NCBI GenBank assembly: GCA_029817715.1
Contig: JARUPY010000252.1
Span: 2,108,001-2,172,000, forward strand
Origin: Melastoma dodecandrum
Lineage: Eukaryota; Streptophyta; Magnoliopsida; Myrtales; Melastomataceae
Length of the DNA stretch: 64,000 nt
Direction of reading: 5' to 3'
How positions within the stretch are numbered: the first letter of the stretch is position 1; each line of letters starts with the position of its first letter. Both the position numbers and the translations under genes were made by a program. The notes beneath the pieces were generated by a model that was not told where the DNA came from, searched no databases, and saw only the letters and a program-made list of their open reading frames with translations. Shown piece after piece: positions 44,285 to 55,032 of this stretch.

Positions 44285-44845
44285 ATGTCCGAGTCTGACG
44301 TCTCCTCCGCCATCACCGCCGCGGCCGCCAACGACGACTCAAAAGCCGACGCCGATCCTCCTCCGCAGGGAACTCTTCCGACTCCGACGTCAGTCCCATC
44401 ACCACCGATGGAAGAATCGGCACTCAATACCACTCCCAATGCCGTCCCCTATCCTGGCCCCATCACCTTCAGCCTATGGCCGCCCTCGCAGCGCACGCGG
44501 GACGCCGTCATAGCGCGCCTGATAGAGACGCTTTCCACGCCCTCCGTGCTCTCGAAGCGTTGCGGCACCCTTCCCCAGGATGCGGCCTCGGAAGCCGCCC
44601 GCGCCATCGAGGAGGAGGCCTTCAATGCCGCCGGGGGAGCGTCCACAGCTGCCCCGGACGACGATGGGCTCCAGATCCTCCAGATCTACTCGAAGGAGAT
44701 CAGTAAGAGGATGCTTGACTCCGTGAAGGCTCGCTCGGCCGCGTCCGAGGGAGGGGATGCTGTTGGGGACGCACAGGCCGTGGACGAGAAGGCTGCAGCC
44801 GAAGAGAAGGCCGATTCTGAGGTCACGGTTAATGCCGAGGCTTAG
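44285..44845 (+). CDS. WPP: WPP domain protein (nuclear-envelope targeting, MAF1-like)
   Basis: A single uninterrupted frame of 186 residues, as expected for this intronless family. Residues about 60-115 form the WPP domain: FSLWPPSQRTRDAVIARL, ETLSTPSVLSKRCGTL, then AASEAARAIEEEAFNAA. Flanks are disordered and acidic, the N-terminus Ala/Pro/Ser-rich and the C-terminus Glu/Ala-rich ending VTVNAEA. WPP proteins bind coiled-coil partners such as WIP/WIT and concentrate at the plant nuclear envelope and Golgi, where they help anchor RanGAP. The domain is complete with no frame damage. It could equally be a WPP1 or WPP2 type; the sequence alone does not decide. Confidence 0.9.
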   Translation: MSESDVSSAITAAAANDDSKADADPPPQGTLPTPTSVPSPPMEESALNTTPNAVPYPGPITFSLWPPSQRTRDAVIARLIETLSTPSVLSKRCGTLPQDAASEAARAIEEEAFNAAGGASTAAPDDDGLQILQIYSKEISKRMLDSVKARSAASEGGDAVGDAQAVDEKAAAEEKADSEVTVNAEA

Positions 44846-46530
44846 GTGCCGTTTCCTCTATTGACTATTAGACGGAAAAGGGCAAAGCGAGATGCTGGTT
44901 GCTGCTATGGCTTTGCAGTTATCTTAACTTTAGGGTTTTGTGGCGTTTGCTGTACATTCGTGGCACTCTACAATGGGTGGGATATGATATTCTCACGATA
45001 TGGGTGACATTGTGGCTGTCATCTTGTACCGCGGTACGCCAAGTTTATCCCTTTGGTGATTTTCCATTCACCTCGGTGGATGGATACGCCTTTGGAGGGG
45101 GCATGGTATGCTTTGGAGGGGGCACGCCAAGTTCATATCATTGCTGTGGCATGCCTTTTGATTGCTTATCGATACATTCTTATTGGCACGACTGTATGTT
45201 GGTGAACTTTTTTATCGAACCTTGAACTTGATCAGGGAAGCTGTTGGGCAAATGGTGCCCCTTGTTCATCAGTTGTCTCGAATCATGATACCAGTTCTAT
45301 TAGGCATCCTATGTGGGAATACTGAATAGCTTGCTGCCTCTTATCTGTGCTTGTCATCTGGCCATGGTTTGCCAGGATTTTGCTGCCTCTTTATCTTAGG
45401 CTATAATCTAATCTGTTGGTGTTGACCTGTAGAATAGTGGGATGCGAAGTGTGAGCTGAGTTGGAATTAGTTGGAATAATGGTTGATTCAAGAGTATAGA
45501 AACTGTGTAGGACAATGGAAGTTGCAAGAGCTATGCTCTTTTAGTTTTTGGGGTGAGAGGGGGGGGGAGGAGAGTTTTAGAATGTGAGGAATGGGGGTGG
45601 TTGGCATTCAGACGATCTTCCTTTCTAGAAGGTCCGGTGCGGCGCTTTTAGCTGGTATACTAAAGGGTGAGTGAAACTCTCTAGTGTTCTGCCCTTGTGT
45701 TAACACTTGAAATGGGAATGTTATGTGTAATGGGATGAGAGATGGAACAAGCATCTGGCACAGTGTTTCAAAAAATTCCTACACATCACAGTTTAAGTGT
45801 TCACCGGCCGGAAGCTTGTCTTCTGGCCTTTTATGCCTGTTGACACTGGCTTCCATGTCAAATGAAACACGGTCCCTTTTAGTCCAAAAACATCTGAACC
45901 CAGATCTGTGCTCTTGTGTTCGACAAATCCAAGCAAAGCATCTTATCTTACGTTGTTGTGGATGTCGATTTTGTCGGGCATTAGTTAGTCGGAACTAAAC
46001 TACGCCCTCATCTAACCAAACCCAATGCAACCATCCATCAACGCGCCTCAGTCATTGCGGCCGCCGTGATCCCAGCTACTCCTGACATGTATGGAAGGAT
46101 CCTCCAGCTGTGCACCAAGCTGATGTGGGTCCTGTCACGGGAGCCGGCATCGAGTCAAAAAGACCAATGGTGAGGGTCCTGGGATGGTGTTTGCCAAAGA
46201 AGTGCTAAGGAGGGACCCGGCAGGATTTGGGAGGATTGCTCTAGTGCCTTGCACGATTGGGGGGAGAAGAATTGCCTAGTGGGAGCGGGGGGGGGGGCAG
46301 AGGGCTAAGGCCATGATGGGTGTGGATGGAGATGGCAGGGGAGGGGAATGGGGGGGTTGCTGTGGTTACGAGGGGAGAGTGACACGGTGGTGACATCCGA
46401 TGCAGTGAGGCGATATGAACCACCTCAGCCTTCGAGGCCTTTTCGCTGTTGGGTATGGAATTGGTAGGGCTATCGGTGGTGGCGGCTGGCAACATTGGTG
46501 AGGATGAACCACTGAGGGCCATTACCGACA
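44846..46530. other. WPP 3' region and spacer
   Basis: About 1.7 kb with several motif-less open frames (44899-45225 and 45723-45998 on +, 46241-46531 on -, the last Pro/Ser-rich). Short G runs occur near 45560 and 46289. No gene can be supported. Confidence 0.4.
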
Positions 46531-46824
46531 ATGGGGATTTGGTTGATGCTTTCTAGCCCCCGGAATGGAGGGAGGACGAGGAGTCGGATCATGTTGAGTA
46601 GGGATAGTAACCTCTCCAGCGGGGATGAAATCTTCCTGTTCATGACCCCGAACCACGGTTACTGGAACACTTATTCGTGCAATAAGCCAGTGAGGATGGA
46701 GAAACCGTGCCACAAAAGGATAGTCGAGCAGACGCCATCGTCGGCGGTGGCGGAAATCCATGGCCAGACTGCCAGTGAGCACGGGGATCAGGACATTCGG
46801 AACTATTGCCTCTTAAGAAAGTAA
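46531..46824 (+). pseudogene. Decayed prolamin-like (egg-cell-secreted type) gene copy
   Basis: A 97-residue plus-strand frame contains SSGDEIFLFM, then GYWNTYSCNKPVRMEKPCHK and RIVEQTPSS. This aligns residue by residue with the minus-strand prolamin-like frame next door (GNKVFDYVFL, DYPGTNCCRELVGMEKVCHD, SMVEGMASA). The nucleotide match is also visible around the ATGGAGAAACCGTGCCAC word. The upstream part that should hold the first two Cys residues reads LSRDSNLSSGD, so both are lost, and the CC pair is reduced to SC. No signal peptide is present. It is best read as a degenerating duplicate, tail-to-tail with its partner. Confidence 0.5.
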
Positions 46825-46962
46825 TACGAAGATTTAGATCAACAGTAGACTTATTCAGTCAATCTTTTGGTATTCCTACCTCGGAGATGGCGAAATCCCT
46901 CCTCTACTCGACACACAGTGATTCCACACGAGCTCGCTCTGTCCGCTCGCCGTAAGCTCGCA

Positions 46963-47261
46963 TCAATGCTCGGTATCTGCAGACGCCATACCCTCGACCA
47001 TCGAGTCGTGGCACACTTTTTCCATCCCCACGAGCTCCCTGCAGCAATTCGTCCCAGGATAATCCCCGCCCAAGAAGACGTAATCGAAGACCTTGTTCCC
47101 ACAAGCCGGGCTAATCTTCTCTATGCATCTGTACAACCGCGCATAACTATCAGACAATCCGGGTCCTGAAGGAGGAGCAGTGGTCTTCGGAGGAACCGAC
47201 ATGTCAGGGTAATCGGGACTGTAGAGGTCTTCCGTCCCAGCGACCGACTGCAGTGTCCGCC
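46963..47261 (-). CDS. Prolamin-like domain small Cys-rich protein, 5' end not found
   Basis: A minus-strand frame from a CATTGCAG acceptor at 47262 to the stop at 46963 encodes a spacer with SPDYPDMSVPPKTT, then RLYRCIEKISPACGNKVF, then NCCRELVGMEKVCHDSMVEG. The Cys spacing (C-x7-C, CC, C) fits the plant prolamin-like domain found in egg-cell-secreted and female-gametophyte proteins. Those are secreted, yet I see no signal peptide: the exon that should hold it was not identified. The ATG in this frame at 47202 would give 79 residues without a signal. It may be the second exon of a real gene or a partial copy. The neighbouring plus-strand decayed copy shows that this is a duplicated locus. 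Confidence 0.5.
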
Positions 47262-47612
47262 CTGCAATGCCGAGTGGCCTTCAACTCAAAGGATTTCATT
47301 GTTGCAGAACAGAGGGGAGGGAAATGATCGATCGATCGGTTCCTGATAATGATTGAGGGAGTTTTTCGTTCTGCAATTAAGAGATTAAAACAAGCAGAGA
47401 TATTCGTTCATCGTTCATTAACACTGGCACTTTGTCACAAACAAGTCCCCCTGACAAAGCGCCGCCAAATTCCAGTTCTTACACCCCCAAAATAAAAAGT
47501 CAAACACAACAAGAAGAAGACAGCAGTTACGGCAGTTTTTACTACAAAAGTCGTCAACCTTAACCTTTGACACCCCCCTCGTCTTATTACTCAACAAACC
47601 CCCACCCAAGTC

Positions 47613-49039
47613 TCAGTTCAACCCCTGTCCCCATATCGAAACTTCCATGGTACCGTCCTCCTTTGCGATCCCCCGGAACAACCCATTCGTGTTGAACCCG
47701 CATGCGACCTCGCCATCCCTTGATACGGCGATTAGCCCAGCCAGGCCGCCGTCGTCGAGCCTCTCCCTGATCACGAGGTCCACCGACTCCTTCAGCCCCA
47801 GGCCCTTGTACTCCATCAATGCGGCCACATCCCTAGCAAGGGTCGCACGTATGATAGCCTCCCCCTCCCCAGTGCAGGACACCCCACAGAGGTTGCAGGC
47901 ATAGGTCCCGGAACCGATCAGAGGCGAGTCCCCGATCCTGCCGGACATCTTGTTCATCAGTCCGCCAGTGGAGGTCGCCGCTGCGCACCTCCCCTGCCCG
48001 TCGACCACGACGCAGCCCACAGTCTCGGGCGTGTATATGCCGATGGGGAGGCCGTTCATTACCTGGAGTGGCTTCTCGGTGCTTGCCCCGCAGGTCTCGG
48101 GTTCAGGCGCCGGGATTCTGTAATCAAACTACCAAATGACCGCATAACAAACAAACACGACATCATTAGATAAGACGGAATCCCAGCAACCGTTGGAATT
48201 ACGACGAGGCATACCAGGATCTTGTTGGCTTCTTTAGCCAGGGCAAGCATTCCCCTGTTCTCCTCTGTGATGAAGTATTCATTGTCCGCAAGTTCGACGC
48301 CCTGAATTAATTCAAACAATACAACCTCAGTAAACGAACGGATGAAGGAAACGAGTGTTCGGAGTCGGGAAAGGACGGCGGTGGCAGACCGAATCGCGAT
48401 GGGACTGCCTTAATCACACGCATGCAGTGAATGGAATTTTAGGAGCGACTAGGAAAAGATTCTCGTCCGAACACGCGATGTGTTTAGGATTGAATCAATC
48501 CCTTAAAAGCAAGCAAACAAAAAAGAAAACGATATATGCAATGGAACCTGTTTGCGGGCGAACTCCTCTGCTCCAGAGAACGCCAAGTAAGAGTGGGGGG
48601 ACTTCTCCATGACGAGGCGGGCAAGCGAGACCGGGTTCTTTACCGTGGTCAGGCCAGAGACGGCGCCGCACCTACGGCTCGTACCGTCCATTATGCTGGC
48701 CTCCATCTCCACCACGCCCTTCTCCGTCAGGGCCGATCCCCTGCCGGAGTTGAACAAGGGATCCGTCTCCAGTTCCCTGACCTGCACACACCAAAAAAAC
48801 AAACCACCCACGTCACTCCTCAGTTCCACGTAGGAAAACCCTCGGCCATCGAGGGGACGACGATAACAAAAACGCACGACGAGTTCGACGACGTCGAGGG
48901 CGGGCTTGGAGGAGCGGAGGGCGTCGATGCCGATCTGGAGGCAGCGAGAGAGGAGGCGCTTGGCCTCTTCCTGTCGGGAGAGGGGTAGGTCGGGGTCGAC
49001 GCCAGCGCCGCCATGAACAGCGATTGCCCACCCGCCCAT
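47613..49039 (-). CDS. Isoaspartyl peptidase / L-asparaginase (plant type, Ntn hydrolase)
   Basis: Four minus-strand exons, 49039-48878, 48781-48548, 48301-48215 and 48128-47613, give 332 residues. [16 protein letters not shown] opens the family, [20 protein letters not shown] follows, and the autocleavage region [20 protein letters not shown] holds the N-terminal nucleophile Thr of the mature beta chain. [15 protein letters not shown] and [11 protein letters not shown] complete the active-site framework. The precursor cleaves itself before the Thr and hydrolyses beta-aspartyl dipeptides and asparagine, releasing ammonia and aspartate in nitrogen mobilisation. The start at 49039 fits the family; an upstream in-frame ATG at 49126 adds 29 residues. 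One extra Val ([11 protein letters not shown]) relative to the sequence I remember is minor. No damage is seen. Confidence 0.93.
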
Positions 49040-50109
49040 CCTTTCTCTCTGTCTCTGGCCGGGAGTCTTCTCCGGGGATGGGGGGTGGGGGGGCAGAGTT
49101 GGTTGGTAACTGCTGTTTTCGATCACACACTGTCTTATTACAAAGGAACACTGGAGTAGGGCGGGGACGAAGAAGTAATAACCAGGGGGGAGTCCCTTTT
49201 ATAGGCCCAGATCAAAATATTTAACTTTTTTTTTATTGGAAAGGATAGTTTAACTTTTCTTTTTAATAAAAAAGGAAAATTAATCCCGGTTTTAATCACG
49301 AAGGGATTCAAGAATCATCATCATCATCATCATCTGTCTCTCTGAACCGCATAATAATTGACGGGACTTTTATGAAAAAAAAGTGTCCATTATTTATTAT
49401 TATACGCAACATAATATCATATATGTGTATAATGCATGCATATGTATATATTCATTGTTGAAGAACTTGGAATATTTGGGTGGGCATAGAATTGTACGCC
49501 GGGTGATTCCGTTCATATTGGTCGTGACTGAGTTACCAACGATATTTCTTTGTTTAGTTGTCTTCTTCGGGGTTTGTTTTAATGAGTTAATACCAAGGAA
49601 AGATAGATGAAACAAACGATGGGAATGATGGAGGAAATTGCTTGGGACACTTGAGATTTGTATAACACGGTCAAAAATTGAATGTTGTTTTTAGTTTTGT
49701 TCTTGGAGTTAAACCAAATGACGGGGAGATGAAAGCAAAGTCTACGCATAACTTTGTTTCCTTACAGCAACCATCAAAACTCTCCCCTCTCCTTTTGTTT
49801 TGTCTAATCCCTTTTCCATCTTACCTTTGTAATAAAGCTTATTTCAAACGGAAAAGACGTCCTCGAGATATATCCGACGATGTTACGACAATTTCCAAAC
49901 AATCGATGAATATTTAATTTTATTGAGTTTTCTTCAAAATCGTCTTTTTATTACCGTCTCCAACACTCGACATAAACGACCGGGACAAAATGCCTTCAAA
50001 GGAGGATAAACTCACCGTGTGAAGGACAACCACATTCCTTGGGTGCCACGTCAGCTGCCCTTACCCTAATTCCGCGGCCCCGAAACCAATACGGCGATAG
50101 TCTCACTCC

Positions 50110-50560
50110 TCAAGTGGTAAGGGTATCAAGAATTTAATATCAACAACTACTTTTAAAGTTTCTCGAAAGTACTAGAAAATTCTAGAATAATCTAGTAAGT
50201 TTCTAGATAAATAATAGATTAGAAGCTTAGAATATGATAGAAGTTTATAGGAAGAGTATAGAAAGTTCTAGATGATCGATCTTAGCCGTACATGTGGAAT
50301 AATCTTAGTCGTAGGTTTAGGAGGCCAACTAGTATAAATAGGGAAGGGTCCTCATTTGTAATCCAATCATCCAAGAATCCAAGTATTTGAAGTAGTGGAG
50401 TGTTGGCTTCAAGTGATAGTGTTTCACTTCCTCTTCTTCCGAGCTTAGGAGTTTGAAGTCCGCTCAAAGACTAGCGTTCGCCTTGTTCAACGCTAAGTCG
50501 AGATCCAACATTTATCTTGCCCATAATTAAATTTTAGCAATCTCGTTCTAAAATATTAGT
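50110..50560 (+). mobile_element. LTR-like remnant (possible solo LTR)
   Basis: A non-coding stretch rich in TCTAGAAA-type words is followed by TATAAATA at 50333-50340, then AGGGTCCTCATTTGTAATCC and a CT-rich transcribed-like region ending near 50520. This U3-TATA-R-U5 texture is typical of a plant LTR. The TG...CA ends, target duplication and a second copy were not found. Confidence 0.3.
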
Positions 50561-53220
50561 ATAAGTTCTAATATTTGCTGACCTGACTTGTAAAATCCTC
50601 GTAGATTACGTAATCTTGCGATCTTCATAAGGGATCGTTCAGAACCTTTAAACTTACTCATGAACTTATACAATACAACTTGCTCATGTAATGCGACGTC
50701 ACTGTATAAATCGAGATGGCATCGTTAATTCTTTTTGCCTTTAAACGTGGTGGCATCCCCCACGACACCCTCTTGTTGTTGTTGTTTTTTGTTGTTTGGT
50801 TATGGGAGGGGGATTGGGAAAGGAACGAAGTGGATTCCCGAGAAGGAGGAGGTGGTATTCCTTTCATACCTAGGGAGTTTCTTACTTTATTACATCCTCG
50901 TTTTGTTTCCCGCAAGAAACGTCGACCCACTTGAAATGAAAAAGAAAAAAAGAAGTTAAAAGGGAAAAGGTGAGTGTTTTAAATAGATGGGAGATTAGTG
51001 GGATCCCAATACATGCATGAGCATGACAACAACAACCACCACCCAATACATCATAATCAATCGTCCCTCTAATCAAAAAATGTCTCCCCCCCCCGAAATT
51101 CTTCTTCTTCTTCCGATAATAATCACGAGTTTCTAATATTGATTGGGCCTCTACTACTTGGGCTTTCCTTTCTAAGGCCCAAAACGAGATCAGGCTTACC
51201 CAAAAAGAAAGAAAAAAAAAGTAATATGTTTTGGTGTGGGGTCGTTGTCAAATTTCACCCCACTTATATGGTATTTGATACATACACACAGTCACTTGGG
51301 TATGTTGTTTTTTACACATTGTTGTGATTTCTTGAAGGAAGAGATTTTGTACACCAAGTAATTACCTAAATAACACTTTCCCTTCCATTTAGGGGGAGCT
51401 TCCTTCCTCTTTAGGACCATCCTCACCCCACCCCCAGATTGAATTGAACCCCATTTGTCTCTCCCAATCCTACATAAATGTGGTAAGATAAAGAAAAAAG
51501 ATACCCCTCCCCCACTTGAACAATATGTGGGTGTTGTCGGAAAGGGAAAGGGATGGGTCTGGACTAGGATGAAAAATCAGTTTGACAGACAGAAAGAGAG
51601 GGAGGGAAATGTCAGAAAGGGAGAATGGGAGCTGAATTGAATAGTTCCCTTTGGCAATTAACCTCCCCTCACTCTGGGGTGTGTGTATTGGGAGGAAAAA
51701 CAAGAGCTATGACACAATAAATAACAAAGGTATCAATCAAATGGTCCAACAGGCAGGCCCATGGGACTTGGGATTCACTCTCTTTCTCTTCTTCCCATCC
51801 ACACACACACACAAACACACAAAGTGGGCCTTATTGATCAAATGTAATCTTTTCTTGTTTACTTCTTGGTCAACCCTAATGAATATAAGAATAGTCCACC
51901 CCCCCCCCCCACCCCCACCCACACACACACGTCCAATTCAAAGGATGGTGTGGTCAACAAGACAGGCCAGAATAATTTCGACAAGTAAAAGAAAAGGTAA
52001 GTTTGTCACAAACCCACCTCACACGCATGCAAAAGAACTGTTTTCTTTTTTCATTGTCCAAACTTGTGGCGAAAACATAATTTTTGTCAGGTGGGGGGTA
52101 TTTACCTACTCCCAATAATAACTTATGGGGGGGGGGGGTCAGTCTCAGCCTCCACAGCTTTTCAATTAATTTTGTTGTTGTCGTTGCTGCCGGTGGCATA
52201 TCAAATATGGCGCACGCAGCATTGAAACAATTTATGTCCTGAGGTTTTCCTCTTCTCTTTCTGTCCGGACAACCACTGTAACGAAGCCTACGGCCGCTCG
52301 CTACTCACACTAACAGCGTTTCATAAAAGCGGGGGAAAACAAACATCGTACGATTGTTTCTTTTTTATCATTTATGTCACCTTAGTAATGCAGAGGCGTT
52401 GCGATCAGGTTTTACTTTGAATAAGATTAGTTTTTGAATTTTTTTTTCTTCTGTCATGTACAAAAGTCGTCGTAAAAATGCATTTTCGTATTAGGAGCCT
52501 AAAGTCGTAGTTCGAAACAGCGATTCTTGACCAATTTTTGCTCGTTATCGAAACATCATGAAATTGTTTCGAAGAGATGAGCAAAATTGTGGGGGGTTGC
52601 CTTTGCTTGTGTCTTGGGAAAAAGGTTCACAACTCCATACACACACAGAGTCTCATAATGTAGACAGTCTCCTTAATGATTTGGGGAACAATTCTATTTC
52701 ATTTTTCTCATTTTGGGGGGGGGTGGTCTCTCTCTCTCTCTCTCAGAGTGTTTGGTTATAGCAGTGAGCTGGCTGATGTCTTGACAATTCGTCGTGTGGA
52801 GTGGATGATGGAGGAGGAGGAGGAGGGCACGGTCTCTCTTTCATAAGGAAAGGACACCCCCCACCCCTCCACCTCTCAATTCGGTATTGCTGCAAATTCC
52901 CAACAAAAAATCAAAAAGAATGAAAGAATCGGGAGGGTAATTTAATGGGTTGTTTCTTTCTTGAGGTACAGTCAAAATTAAAGGGAAAAAAAAAGAAAGA
53001 AAAGAAAAGAAGAAAGAAGACTTGTCATGGGGGTGATTAGTTTTACAGGCTCATTTCGGCGGAATCAAACGTCGGAATAATGAATCAAATCCAAACACAG
53101 CATTAGTGATTCCAGCATAGCAGAGACAACGATGGATTTTGGGAGGGAGTTGGATGGACAGCGACTTGTGTGTGTGTGTGTTATCATATGTTTTTTTCTT
53201 CTTCAGGTCAGGGATGGTAA

Positions 53221-53222
<2 letters not shown>

Positions 53223-53253
<31 letters not shown>
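53223..53253. repeat. AAT microsatellite
   Basis: Ten or so uninterrupted AAT units, in the 3' flank of the cyclin gene (minus strand). Confidence 0.85.
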
Positions 53254-53661
53254 GCAGTTAAAAAGACTGCAGGAAAAAAAGGAATACGTCCATGGATTTT
53301 TTTCACAGCTTCTTTTGAGGGTTTGTGTAAAAAGGTCCAAACGAGATGAATCTTGTTTATGATGTAATCAAGAAGAGGAGGGCTGAACATTGTGTGTACG
53401 TGTGTATGCAATGCAACCAAGAGTTATGGAGGGAAAAAAATTGAAAATAAAGACAAAAGCAACAAAAAGAACAAAGAAAAGATAAAAATAAAATGTGTTT
53501 TTTGTTTTTGGAACATGTTGAATGATTAAATTGCGGGGAAACCCAGAATTCAAATCCTCTAGTTCATCAGGAATTTAGCAAGGATTGTTATTTGCATGCA
53601 TTTTATATTAGATTATATATATAGTACATATTATAAGATAATGATTTATATAAATCTGCTC

Positions 53662-55032
53662 TCAATGATATGGCGATTGGAACCGCCTCCTGTTTGGTTC
53701 CGGCGAGTACGACCCCTCGGACGCGCCCCATGAGTCGTTGGAGCTGTCCGAGCAGCTGCACCACGCTTCCATCACCCCTCTTGGGCTGCTGCCGCCCGGC
53801 GAGGAGGGACCGAACTTCCTCTTGCTCGACAGCCTCCTTGAGGTGGAGTCCGCCACGAACTCGTAGCACTCGTATACGGCTTCCTGTAGACAAAGGCGCC
53901 AGTGAGTATGAATAACACGGTAAATCCGAGCGGTTTCATAGTTAGCATGTAGGCAGGTTTACGGCCTGTATCAACCTTGTCTGTCCCCAGGAGGCCGACC
54001 ACGTCCAAATCCAGCTTAAGGGCGGCCCCGACGCGAAGCATTATGGCGGCAGCCAGTACCGAAGGGAGGTACCCCACGAATCTACATTCTGTAGGGAGAG
54101 ATTAATCAGTCGGGATGCTTAGGCAACATGATCGAGAAAGGGACTTAAAGCCAAATATCAGAAGGAATGGCTCGCCCACCTGGAAGAATGGACAGCAGCA
54201 GCTTCTCGAACCTGCTCCGGAACGCCCAGCAGAGATCCATATCCTTGAAGCCGAACCTCCTAATGGCAAAGTCGAGGAACGAGAGCGGCGTAACCGGGTT
54301 CATCCTCCATTGCAGGGAGGATAACACTACCACCTCCATCCTCTGTATCGTCTTCGCCTCGAACACGTAACAGCTCTCCTCAACCTACAAACCTCCTACA
54401 TGGGTCAATCGAGTTCCAGCATTCAACGACAATGTGGTGGAATTGGATGGGGTGCCGCTCACTTGGAAGTCGAGGAGGAGGGGAACCCTTGTCTCCTCCA
54501 CCTTGGCGGCGAGAGAAAGGCAGGCGACCGCGGACAGCTGCGTCATCCACGGCTTGTCATCTCCGAGTGTACCAAAGCACGCCACAAGGAACCTGTCGAG
54601 GCAGTCAACAGCGAGGACAGCGGTGGGGGCAGAGAAGGAGTAGGAAGCGTGGACCTTCATGATCCAATCGACGGCATCATCCCTCGCCTCGAGCAACCGG
54701 GGATGGGTCAGGTCGATCCCCCTGCCGTACGAATGATTAGCCAACTCCTGTTTGGAGAGAAGGGAGGGGAGCTCTTGGGGGTCCCAGTGGAAGTCATGGT
54801 CGAGAACGGTCGGAGGAGGGGCAGCTGGGGGACCGTGGGCCGGTTCTGCACCAAACTCGGGGAGCAGGCCGGGGTCTTCGACGAGGGACCCAGTTTCATA
54901 GTCCCACTCCCAGGTTTCATCGCAGAGGAAGAGTGGTGGGTGGTGCCGGTAGAGTTGCTCCACCTTCATCTGCTTGTTGGTGTTTGGTGTTGGTGTTAGT
55001 TGGGGTGGCGAGGGGACGTGTAGAGAGAGCAT
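53662..55032 (-). CDS. CYCD3: D3-type cyclin (G1 cyclin)
   Basis: Four minus-strand exons, 55032-54463, 54384-54180, 54088-53976 and 53883-53662, give 369 residues. The cyclin box begins near residue 115 (DAVDWIMKVHASYSFSAPTA, YLDRFL-like VDCLDRFLV). It continues with WMTQLSAVACLSLAAKVEET and then VPLLLDFQVEESCYVFEAKT, a run characteristic of CYCD3. ILSSLQWRMNPVTPLSFLD-like sequence and ECRFVGYLPSVLAAAIML follow. Partnered with CDKA it phosphorylates the retinoblastoma-related protein to enter S phase. The expected Rb-binding LxCxE appears as PLFLCDETW, discussed as a finding. The start may be 55032 or the in-frame ATG at 54969, which would give 348 residues and place the motif near the N-terminus as usual. 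The Ser-rich C-terminus includes SDSSNDSWGASEGS. Confidence 0.92.

Larger units (their letters stand above)
49040..53661. other. Gene-poor spacer with microsatellites and LTR-like remnant
   Basis: About 4.6 kb without a supportable gene. It contains an ATC repeat near 49316-49333, a CT repeat at about 52727-52744, poly-C/poly-G runs (51899-51911, 52126-52138), a TG run near 53167-53180 and an AAT array at 53223-53253. Frames in this stretch are short and motif-free. Confidence 0.45.

Noticed and set aside
44899..45225. Trp/Leu-rich 108-residue frame after the WPP gene
   Set aside because: Most likely the WPP 3' untranslated region. The hydrophobic look arises from T-rich sequence.
46241..46531. 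Pro/Ser-rich minus-strand frame next to the prolamin-like pair
   Set aside because: Composition follows a G-rich stretch read backwards. No signal peptide or domain.
54400..54999. 199-residue plus-strand frame over the cyclin first exon
   Set aside because: Antisense shadow of cyclin coding sequence, with no motif of its own.
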